Assembly (NCBI GenBank): GCA_004335635.1
Contig: QAXH01005499.1
Span: 62,001 to 126,000, forward strand
Length of the DNA stretch: 64,000 bases
Direction: 5' to 3'
Source of the DNA: Chloromonas sp. AAM2
Lineage: Eukaryota > Chlorophyta > Chlorophyceae > Chlamydomonadales > Chlamydomonadaceae
Shown: piece after piece, positions 26,846 to 36,700 of the stretch
Position numbering within the stretch: the first letter of the stretch is position 1
How the letters are laid out: each line of letters starts with the position of its first letter
Made by a program: the position numbers and the translations under genes
The notes under the pieces: model-generated
The model's input: only the letters and a program-made list of their open reading frames with translations
What the model was told of the DNA's origin: nothing
The model's database searches: none

Positions 26846-29800
26846 ATGGGCCAGCCATGGGTTGTACCTGTGGTGCTGCTGTGGCTCGCCACTGCAGGGC
26901 ATGCCAATCTGGGAGGGCGTGGCAAGGGGCATCGCACATCGATTGTGCGGGAACTATACTTGGAAACTGTCAAATTGTCTGTCTCTGGCACTTTGCTATT
27001 GACGGATCAGCTTGAGCCCGGCGTTGGTGATGCAAAGACGTGAGTGCAGTCCACCAAGTTGCAGCATGCAGCAAACCTAGAACGTGGCATTGCAGTGAGG
27101 CGAACCGGGCATGCCTGTGCACGCACGTAACCCGCAGGTTGAAGAGGCGGCCATACTCACATGAGGCGCGCAGCACAGGCCAAGACTGGCCTGACCTCGC
27201 ACAAACAATGTGGGCTGCACACCACAACTGCAGCACTGCACCAATCAGCTCAGTGGCTGACCTAACAGGAAAGGAAAGCCGGCTGCGTTCACGGCGCTCC
27301 GCTAATGGGCAACCAGTCAAGCCCATGCCTTGCCTTGTTTGTTGAGTCAAGGTCACAGTCTGCTGTTCCTGCACTGATTGTGCAGGGTGGGCCACAAGCG
27401 GCTCGACAACATCCGAGCATTACTTGAGAAATGCATGCGTATGGGCACACCGGGGGACTTTGTAGAGTGTGGAGTGTGGCGCGGCGGGGCGTCCATTTTT
27501 GCAAAGGCAGTCCTCACAGCGTCCCCATCCAGAGACCGCAAGGTGTGTCCCGTGTGTGTGTTTAAGTTTGTGTATGTGTGTGTGTGTGTAAGTGTGTATG
27601 TATGTGTGTGTGTAAGTGTGTGTGTGTGTCTGTCATCATCATCATCATTACATGGCTTATCATGGTTCAACCCACGGCACGGAAGACCAACCAACTAGGC
27701 GCTCAGCAGCAGCCAACGTCACCAGTCGACAACAACAAGCATGATGCCCCCAAAAATCAAGCACATACAAGGTTCAGGGTCTGCTAAGAGGTCTGTTTCA
27801 GAGCCAAAAAGGGGAAAAGCGTTTGCTGGGTAGGCTAAGCCCAGTCATTGTCCTCTGGCATCGACCTTGCGTTTCCAGCAATCGCTAACAAAACGCCTAC
27901 CATATTGCACGGTGGGCACGCCATGCAACGTGCAGCTGCAGGTGGGTGCACGCAAAGTGGTCCGCTGTTCTGACAGGGCACACCTGCAAGCAAGAAAACG
28001 CTTGAAAAATCGGTGTATGTGCCTGTATTTGCGTGCGTGCGTGCTCAACTGACAGACAACAGACTCTGTTTCTCGTTCTTTGTTTCTATCTTTGCATGCC
28101 TGACCTGTGCCTGTCAGCCATTGGCTTTTAGGCTTTCTGTTTCCCTGGCGCTTAGTATTTTTTGCGTTCTTTTCGCTTTTCGCCTAAACACTGCCTTCTG
28201 TTGCTCGTGGCTGTTCAGGACGGCATCCAGCCCCGTCTCGTGCATTGCTTGCTAGCGTTCACGCTCGGTGCAAGTGGGCCCCCTGATGTATAGGCGCCTT
28301 CCTGACCCAGAGTGAGAGAGAGCATTCCGCTCTGTCACGTGCCGCTTGTCCTCTGCTTCTATTCTGATCTATGTCTCGTCTTATGCGCCATCATTTGGTG
28401 CAGGTTGTGTTGGTAGACTCGTTCATGGGCTTGCCTGAGGCAACGCATGAGCTTGACAATGATATCTACAGTAAGATGGTGAGTGCGGTTACATAAGTTA
28501 CGAGTTTTTCGTGCGTTTGCATGGAATAGGATGAAGCCTCGCCTCTTGCACAACTCAACACTCATGCATTCTTTTTTATGTTTCAATTCTTATTTACATC
28601 AGCCTAGCAGGTACCCTTGCTGACACTGGCTGTCACCATGTTATGCAGAATCTGGCCAGGTTTGATTTTTCCTCATAAGAATTGCCATGATGACAATACA
28701 TGGAGGAGTCACCACTCCTTCTCTTTGCTCCTGGCCCTTAGAAAGCATGGTGGTTCAAGCATGGGGGCTCAAGATGCAATAGGTGTCACCTGACATGAAC
28801 CATGTTCACTACATGCATGCATGATGGCATGCTCATATGGACAAACCCTTGGCACCTCTCTGCCGGTTCGCCTCTGCTCATACTATCCTTGCCATTTGAT
28901 CAAAACGCCAGCAACTGTGTGTGTGGGTCTCTTCGGTTTGTCAGAATGTGCCAACAATGCGGTGCAATCTCTTGCCTGCTTGTATGAAGGATTACCTTCG
29001 GGTTTCCCAGCCAGAGGTGGCTGCTAACTTTGAACGGTATGGCTTGCTGGACGAAGACGTCCTGTTTTTCAAAGGGTTTTTCAACACGTCCGCTCCAGAA
29101 TTGGCCCAGTGGTACAAGCAGCGACAGAGGAGCATCGCTGTGTTAAGGTAGGTCAAGCAGAGCCAAAGTCATGCACTGAGTGGCCTTGCATGCATCAGGG
29201 GAGCTGTCAGCGGACACACAACGGGATGGGTGCCGTTCCGCCCTACCTTGAGCGACAAAGTTAAGGAGCACAGCTAGGTCAAAGTCCAGAGAAAGCGACG
29301 CAAACTGAAAGGCCGTTGAACAGGCAGCCAGGCCGAAACAGGGCCGAACATCAAAATCCAGGGAGAGGGAGCATACAGGCCAGAAGAGCAGGCTGGTCGT
29401 GCCTGGGAGCAGGCAGCCAGGCTGGACAGGGGCCAAGGAAAATACTTTGGCTGTTGGCTGAGCATTGCTTTTTCAAGGGGTGTGGTGTTGGTGGTGCTGC
29501 ACGCCACGTCAACTGGCATAAAAGGCCACAGACAACAAATCAAGAAGTCCTTGGCGGCATGGCTGTTAGCAGCAGGTTGATGTGTGCAATCTGTGACACA
29601 ACGACATGGACTGCACCTCTGTAGCAACATCACTGTCGAGTTGTACTGCGTTGCAGGCTTGATGGAGACATGTACGTTTCCCTCATGGACTGCCTACAGA
29701 ACTTGTATGACCTGGTATCACCAGGCGGCTTTGTGATAATTGATGATTGGCAGATACCCGAGGCCGTTCAGGCTGTGCATGATTTCCAGGCTACCCGCGG

Positions 29801-29858
29801 AATAGTATCCACTATCGTCAAGATTGACGGGTGGTCTGTCTTCTGGCAGAAGATATGA
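26846..29858 (+). CDS. TylF/MycF-type SAM-dependent O-methyltransferase with signal peptide
   Basis: Metal- and SAM-dependent methyltransferase family known from bacterial sugar O-methylation in macrolide biosynthesis; the algal substrate is unknown. Six exons (26846-27039, 27138-27209, 27386-27542, 28404-28478, 28990-29147, 29657-29858) give 285 residues, all in phase. Residues 1-20 are a hydrophobic leader ending in ATAGHA, suggesting entry to the secretory pathway. Family blocks: YLETVKLSVSG; GQDWPDLAQTM; HKRLDNIRALLEKC; the SAM loop FVECGVWRGGAS (114-125); VDSFMGLP (145-152); FFKGFFNTS; the acidic LDGDMYVS (220-227) and IIDDW (246-250), where the family binds Mg2+ and the sugar; and the closing DGWSVFWQK. 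Length is close to the family norm of about 250 plus the leader. With the GT4 enzyme of this window it could modify secreted glycans, which is inference. Confidence 0.92.
27556..27632. repeat. GT microsatellite in the third intron of the O-methyltransferase
   Basis: Interrupted GT/TGTA runs start a few bases after the donor at 27543. Confidence 0.85.
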
Positions 29859-30048
29859 TCTCGACCCATGGCAGGGTATCTTAAACATCAGACATGCATC
29901 TGAGCACCAAGCAGCATTTGGTGTGACATGCCCACTCATCATGACACCACAGTTGTGTTGACTCTCACGGCAACCTGCAGAAGTAAAGCATACGGTTTCA
30001 TTGACCTCTTACGAACATATTGATTCCCAGGCCTCCATCAGCATTGCC

Positions 30049-30144
30049 ATGCGTGGGCGTTTCCGAGGGCCCAGCGCCCACTCTCCCCAAGTCACGGATT
30101 TCTTCAGAAAGGAGGATAATGATGAGGATCCAGACCAGCGGTAG
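30049..30144 (+). other. Small ORF with a PIP-degron-like motif (SPQVTDFFRK)
   Basis: A 31-codon frame starts at ATG 30049 and contains VTDFFRK followed by an acidic run EDNDEDPD. TDFF with a basic residue just after it resembles the PCNA-dependent degron at the N-terminus of replication licensing factor CDT1, but the usual leading Q is S here. A possible donor (AGCG|GTAGAG) precedes the stop, so this could be a first exon. No following exon was recognised. It may equally be 3' untranslated sequence of the upstream gene. Confidence 0.25.
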
Positions 30145-31751
30145 AGCCACCAAGAAGTGGCACAAGAAATTCACTTGACTCCTGGACCAGGTCGCTAATA
30201 GAAATGGTGCTATTAATCATGCTTTGATTTTTCTCACCACGTTTCCAACACTCGAATTTGACCCAGTTCGCCAATCCGCTTGGCCTCCCGACCATCGTCA
30301 CGGTACCGGGTCTGGCGTCAATTTCTCAGCTTTTGGGATCTAGGGTACAATGGATTCAAACGCCTCGGCTTGTCTAGCTTGACATGTGCTGGTTGCATGT
30401 CTTTTGGCCAGTAGCTTGTATGTGTTTAGCAATATGGTTGGCGCCCTTGGCCGCTGACATTGACGTGCTTCAAGCCTTGAACCGCACAGAATGGCTCTGC
30501 TTCCCACGCTGGTGGCTTACGGATAAACTTTAGTATCAAAACTGATTTACTGATGGATACGTGAAATCATTTCACCGATATGGCAGCACACAAGAGATTT
30601 GCATGTGGTTCAGTTCAGTCAGACGTCACTACCTAGCCGTATTACGTGGCCTTGCTTCTGGGTGATACTTATACTGAGCTGATTTTTCTGAGATGATACA
30701 AATTGAGATCACAGCGTTGGCCAATTCACGAAACGAGAGCAAAATAGTCCGGTGCGAGTTATCTTCATTCGGTGCACCAACTCAAGTGTGTCAGGTTTTC
30801 GGTCCGGGCCTCCGGCACCTCCAGGGCCTCCACACGTCCGCACGTCTGCAGCATCAAATGCATCAAAAAGCAGCAGCAGAAGCAGCAGCATACCATGTTG
30901 GCATGGCATGGGGTTTGACTTTGTGTTATGAGCTGAGGTAGCAAAATCAAGCGCAGCAGCAGTTGGGACGCCAGCTACAACACCAGCAGCAGCAATTCAA
31001 GCGAAACGGCAGCCAGCCAGGAGACGCTAAGGAGAGCCTAGGTGATCTCCATGAGTTGAGTCCTTTGGTACACCTTCATGCCTGCTGTCAGCAAAGTTAC
31101 CTTCACTGACTGTGAAGTGTTCAGAAATGACGTACCACCATCTATCCTTCTGTGCCTCTTGGGCAAGCCATGATCGCATTCGCTTTTCAGAAGTGAGAGA
31201 GCATTGAACGCTCTTTCACAAGGCGCAAGTATGCGCCACTGCCAAAGTCTCAATTGTTTGGAATGGAATGTCTTGCCTCCTCTCCCCGTACATTGGTAAT
31301 CACATTGGCTGAGGAGCTCCTTCACACAGGACACAAGCCCGATGCAAGAGCACAATGCAAGAGAAACAATACCAGTTCAGGAACAATACCATTGTGCAAA
31401 CGACGGCCCATAATGGCAGCAAATGGCTCGCCCTGTCACAGTCATCCACTGAGTGGTCAATCGCGGTTCCACAGGCATGATCTCCGGTCTCATGATCAGA
31501 TCGTACAGGGCCTGCTGTTATTGCCATTGCTGCTCTGTCCTGTAAACACTTTAAGCACCATGCCATGTCGAATAAGAGGGGGTTCACACGGTAAAATTTT
31601 GGGTTCAATTTTGGGAATAATTTTGACTCAAAATTGAAAACTCAAATGTTTTTTGCGTTCACACGAGAATTTTGGGTTCAATTTTGGGGTTCGGTCGGTT
31701 CAATTTCAAAAGGGGGGGGGTATTTGTTTGCAAAATTTGGGTTGGTCCATC

Positions 31752-32516
31752 TCAAGGACAGGTCCGTTTGAGTTCAAACTTTGACAGTAGCTCCGCAAAN
31801 NNNNNNNNNNNNNNNNNNNNNNNNNNNNNNNNNNNNNNNNNNNNNNNNNNNNNNNNNNNNNNNNNNNNNNNNNNNNNNNNNNNNNNNNNNNNNNNNNNNN
31901 NNNNNNNNNNNNNNNNNNNNNNNNNNNNNNNNNNNNNNNNNNNNNNNNNNNNNNNNNNNNNNNNNNNNNNNNNNNNNNNNNNNNNNNNNNNNNNNNNNNN
32001 NNNNNNNNNNNNNNNNNNNNNNNNNNNNNNNNNNNNNNNNNNNNNCATCCATGCATGCTCTGTGCCACGTGGAATCTCCAACCATTTGTCCAGCTGCTTG
32101 TTCATGGCACACAGATTCCATGTGTATGCATCACCACAACTGCCAGGCTGCCCAACATCTACAGCGAGCAGCACTATGGCAGGATACTTCTTGTAGCACC
32201 AAAAGACATCACCCCACTCCCTAGGCTTCTCAATGCGAACAAAAGTGCCGTCAATGGCACCCAGACAGCATGGCAGCTTGCACAGGCGCCTAAAGTCATT
32301 CATGGTGTGCACCATGGTATTACCTGATGGAAACTTGATCTCCAGAGGCACCAGCTTGTCTGCAAGCACTTCCACTACCTCATGCAAGATGTGCCGTGTA
32401 TGCAATGCATGTATGGCTGGGGTCACACCCCAGAATTCGTTACTCAAAATCGGTTGACAAAAGTCCGTGTGAACGCTGGCAATTTTGACCCAAATTTTGG
32501 GGCGTTTTGCTGTCAT
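31752..32516 (-). CDS. PIF/Harbinger transposase (DDE_Tnp_4, HARBI1-like), partial
   Basis: Cut-and-paste transposase of the RNase-H fold. The frame visible from 32516 to the gap at 32045 encodes about 157 residues with CLGAIDGTFVRIEKP, where D89 is the first catalytic aspartate. AVDVGQPGSCGDAYTWN follows, in which D129 is the likely second. The third acidic residue would fall within or beyond the N gap. The first residues overlap the sub-terminal repeat, so the natural start may be an upstream exon that is lost or not recognised. The frame reopens after the gap to 31752, but gap size is arbitrary and continuity cannot be judged. The upstream Myb-like partner gene usual for the superfamily is absent, so this copy is probably not autonomous. 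Confidence 0.85.
   Translation of the reverse strand: MTAKRPKIWVKIASVHTDFCQPILSNEFWGVTPAIHALHTRHILHEVVEVLADKLVPLEIKFPSGNTMVHTMNDFRRLCKLPCCLGAIDGTFVRIEKPREWGDVFWCYKKYPAIVLLAVDVGQPGSCGDAYTWNLCAMNKQLDKWLEIPRGTEHAWMXXXXXXXXXXXXXXXXXXXXXXXXXXXXXXXXXXXXXXXXXXXXXXXXXXXXXXXXXXXXXXXXXXXXXXXXXXXXXXXXXXFAELLSKFELKRTCP
31800..32045. other. Assembly gap (246 N)
   Basis: Undefined bases lie inside the Harbinger transposase gene. Confidence 1.
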
Positions 32517-33740
32517 GAGCCCAAATTTAACCCAAACTTATTCCCAAATTGAATCCAAAATGTAACCGTGTGAACCCACCCTAATACGCTTCCCATGTAT
32601 ATATATATTGCCCCGACCCTTAGCTGACCGGCCAAGCATTGGTCTGCTACGTACCCCCCTGGAATGGAGTTTGATGACCCACAAATGATGCAATGATCAA
32701 GCAAACTGTGCGGACAAGGTGTCCAGGAGGCCTCGGAAAGAGCTGTTGAATGATCCCCTTGTCACAGTACCCTGGGCCCTAATTCTGGTGTGGTGTTGGG
32801 GCCGTGAAAGCTCGGGCTTGAAAAGGGTGCGTGGGTTTTGAGTCCCTTCTAGTTAGGCTGAGAGCGAGCCGTGCTTGCTGGGTGGTCAAAGAGGTCACTT
32901 CGTTACGCTGACCCATCTTTTGACATAGGATAAGCACTTTAAGTGGAGGGGTTCAAAGCCAGCTGGACCTTCTGTCATGCACGGGTAACGTCCGAACCAC
33001 TTCACCCCTGCATGAATTTGTGTGAGAAAAGGCAGGCTGTCATGGAGGTTGACCAGCAGGACATGGCGGGCCGAGCAGTCCAGCAGGCAGCCTGGGACAC
33101 ACCACCAGACCAACGGATTGCAAGCCCTGGTTGGTGTTGCGCATGCCGATTCCAAGGCACACCCCCCCTGCGTATGAGGTCTGTCAATGTCAGCTCAACC
33201 TTCGTGACCCGTCAGTCTGGTCTACGACCTTGGCCCTTCAGGACCAGGTTCCATTCAAATTGGCAAGTTGAAGCCGCACAATAGGACCCTGCCATATAAT
33301 GTCAATGCATGATGACAAGGGCATGTGATCAACCGACAGGGCAACCGCCGATGTCGGGCGGTCAACGTACGAGTCCACAAATAGGCCGTCTTCCTTGGTG
33401 GGAAGGGATGCGCTTGTCACAGAGTCAGAGGAACCAGAGCAGCTTTACAACAGTTGCATTCGCCGTGATGGGCCGAGGTTTCTCAAGGCTTTGCCGTGTC
33501 TAGCTGGTGAGTGCACGGCTAAACAGACTTCGGCACGATCAGTGTGGGACTTACAGCAAGAAATTGCCTCACAGTCTCATGTACGAAGATCTGGTTCCTG
33601 GTTTGAGCTGATGACCGGGTTTCTTATGAAGATCGTGTATCTGCTTTACACGCGCAGCGCCATATTGCTGACAGGTGTCAAGCTGCTGCCGATCTCAACT
33701 AGGGTCTTTGTTGGGCTACGAACGCGTTCTGTGTTTGCAG

Positions 33741-36700
33741 GGGGCGGACGGCATGTCGAGCTTCCCCGAAGGCTATGGCAAGTCTCGGCTTGCCACAGTC
33801 ATGCAGGAAGTCAGCTATGGCTGCAGCATTGATGCAGCCACTTTTAGAGGCATGCTTCAGTCTGTGGAAGCCCACCTGGATGAGCAGACTGTGGCCGAGG
33901 TGCTGGCGATGATGGCGCAAACAACCCCAGCAGCCTTTCCTGGCAGCAACAGTGCCACCTTATTGCCCGAGCAGCTTGCGGCTCTGTCCGCCACGCTCGC
34001 AGCGATTGCTAACGGTGGCATCAGTCCCAACCCAGGGGCAGCAGTTCCCGGGGATGGGAGCAATGCGGGGGTGGTGGGATGGGCTTGGAAAGTTGTCCTG
34101 GATGTCTTCAAGTCTGTCAGCCCCAGCCTTAACTGGGCCAGCATAGCCGAACACTTGGACCATCCTAGCTTTGAAGTGCCCTCGTCTGAGGGCTTTCAGC
34201 TGCTAGCGCACGCCTATCGCTATGGCGCGGGTGAACAGCTGCCCGTGAAGGCTGTTGTGGGGCGCAAGTGGGCCAACGAGATGGGACAGCTGAGCCTTCT
34301 CAAGTTTGCTGTTCTAGCACCCCCAGAGATTTTCTCTTTCCAGGCGTCAGAACGCAAGGTGCCAGCTGTGGAGGGACTGCATGGTGGTAAATCGCCTGTG
34401 GGGACCGCCAATCAGGCCTGGCTTAGCATCGAACTGCTCCAGATCATGTGCCACTTCACAGTGGATGCAGCAAAGAGACCCACAGTGCTGGGTATGCTAG
34501 AGCATCCCATCAAGTTTTGCCCGGAGGTGAGCTGCGCAGCAGCCGTTGAGCATGGAAAACAGGCTGCCAGTCAGCAACGGACGCACGCAGCGCACAGCTC
34601 ATCCTGCGCACATTCACCATGCTGGTCCGTTGGGTTTGTTGCAACCAATCCTGTACAGCCTGCCAGAATGTTCACGCAACGGCATCCAAGCATCATATGG
34701 CTTCTGCAGCATGGGCATGTGTTAGCAATCACACACCAGCAGCATGGTGTCCGCAGGTGTTACTGCTGGCGATGGCAGCGGTCCCTGAGGACACGCCCAT
34801 CCTTCAGCGAGAGGTGTACAGCATTCTCCTGCCGCCTTACCTCAAGGATGCGCATGTGAACGCACAGCTTGTGCTCCAGCGTCTATGGCAAGTGAATCCG
34901 AAGCTGGTGAAGGAGATGCTCCTGGAGTACTACCTGCACGACAAGGAACACCTTCCGCGCATCCATGATATCTGCCAGGAGCTCAAGGTGGGGTGCTGGA
35001 TGAGGTCTGGCTTGGCACGCAAAGTGGTTGCGGTTGACGGTGCCGCATGCAGCATTGACCCACAGAAGGACAGCACTGGGAGTGTGAAGAAGGTTGGTGT
35101 TATGCCGCTGTTTGTGATGGCCTGTTCCATATGTGCAGCATGGCGTTGCTTGGCCCGCAGGTGCTTCCCGAGGTGCTGCGGGACACCCCGTCTTGCAGGT
35201 TTGCGCTGCACCTGGCGGTGTACGCGTACCAGGTCAAGCAGAGCATCAGTCTGGAGCAATGGGCTGCAACTCGTTTAAGCCGAGAGCCAGTGACATTGGT
35301 CTACGAAGTCATGCTGTTTCTGTTCGCCAAAACCGCGGTGCGCGACAGTCGTCCAGGGTGCAGTGGTGTTCACGTGCTGTCTGTACCTCTTGTCCTTCAT
35401 GCGCATGCGATTTGTCCGTTTGCAGAGAGACTGGTATTGATGTACTGTATATATTGAAGTACTTGATTCGTGTTGCTCAAGTCCGCCAACTGATTCACAC
35501 CTGCCATTCTATGTTCTCAATCTCAAACGCTGCTTTTTGCCTGCAGGCGCTTCAAGCAGATTCTGTGCAAACGCGCGTGCTTGGGCGGCTGTCGGACGAC
35601 ACAGTGCATGCCCTTCTGCGGTTCTTGTTGCCCCTGAGGCCTCAGCTGGCAGGCGATTTTCTTGATGGTTACAACCAACTGGCTGATCTGATGGCCAAGG
35701 CACACCCCGCCTTTAAGCAGTCTTTGCAGGTGAGGCAGTTGGCACTGATGCAATCCGGGATGCCTGACATGACTTGATAATGACGGTTCTGACGTGATTG
35801 CTGTTCACCCCACAGGGTCCGCTATTTGCTGCTGATACCGATTTGGAGGCTAAAGGTTACCTGCAGCGGCTGTACACACGCACCTCAACATGGGAGGAGG
35901 TATTTGCGCATGTTCAGGTGCGCCAGGCTGCTGCTTAGCAGGCTAGCCAGTCACATGCAGGCACTAGTGGCTCACGGCCTTGTAGCGCTCTCGCCTCATG
36001 ACTACGTGAGCGCCCCTGTCAGTCTGATGTGATTGTTAACGTTTTCGTCGGTTTGCTATCGTTCAGACATGAGAGACTCTGTCAAGTTCAATGTGATAAC
36101 AACGTGCTGATCTCATCTGTGTGGTATTCTGCAGATTGATCAACTCAGCCAGTACTCCAGGCTCATGTGACTACTAGCAGTTCGTGTTCAATTCGTTTCC
36201 GTTTGCCATCTTGCTGATGTATCAGTTGAGCCGTGTATTTCCTGCTGTGTGTTTGTAAACGCAGAAGCTCCGTGGATCAGCAAACCAGCGTGACCAGGAC
36301 ATTTTTGCATGTTTTGCACACCATCTCCTCAGCGACTTGCCAGCCTATCTTTACGACGAGTACAAGGTGCGCAGGTCACAGCAATAGCAGTTAGACTGAT
36401 TGCACGAACACAGACACTTTTTGCATTTTACTCCTTTTTGCATGGACTGCCGAAAATGTTTCTGCAATCACAGTAATTCTACTGCTGTGTTTCATGCACA
36501 GGAGCTCCAGGGAGCAGCCATGCTGGTTAGTGCCCTCATCACGCAGCAGCTGTTGCCAAATCTTTTGCTCGGCATGGCGCTGCGCTTTGTGCTGTTTGCG
36601 CTGCGCCAGCCGCTCAGTTCACGTCCTTTTGCATTTGGTCTTGCTGTCCTAAGGATCGTTGCTGCGCGTGCGGCCCGGTCCTGGAGCGCGTTCTGTGAGC

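Larger units (their letters stand above)
31576..32581. mobile_element. PIF/Harbinger-type DNA transposon with an internal assembly gap
   Basis: The ends are inverted repeats of about 50 bases: left GAGGGGGTTCACACGGTAAA, right the complement of GGGTGGGTTCACACGGTTAC. Both continue into AATTTTGGGAATAA-like sequence. The element is bordered on both sides by TAA (31573-31575 and 32582-32584), the trinucleotide target duplication expected for this superfamily. A transposase fragment is coded on the minus strand. 246 N bases (31800-32045) interrupt it, so the true length is unknown. Sub-terminal GGGTTCAATTTTGGG-type direct repeats occur at the left side. Confidence 0.9.
29859..33740. other. Repeat-rich region between the O-methyltransferase and the resolved part of CNOT1
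   Basis: This holds a small PIP-degron-like ORF (30049-30144), a glutamine/CAG-rich stretch near 30840-31010, the PIF/Harbinger element (31576-32581) and unassigned ORFs between 32900 and 33660. The N-terminal part of CNOT1, roughly 220-230 residues in plant relatives, should lie here or further away, but I could not recognise it. Confidence 0.6.

Noticed and set aside
33238..33420. Minus-strand ORF with LFVDSYVDRPTSAVALSVDH, possibly retrotransposon-derived
   Set aside because: No reverse transcriptase, integrase or gag motif is visible, and no long terminal repeats were found around it.
33395..33505. Upstream exon of CNOT1 (frame with ALVTESEEPEQLYNSC)
   Set aside because: The frame looks coding, but it does not resemble the NOT1 N-terminus and its donor phase does not fit the exon at 33741.
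36135..36171. Extra CNOT1 exon after the acceptor at 36134
   Set aside because: The frame stops quickly, and the exons on either side (ending 35917 and starting 36265) join directly in phase and match the family.
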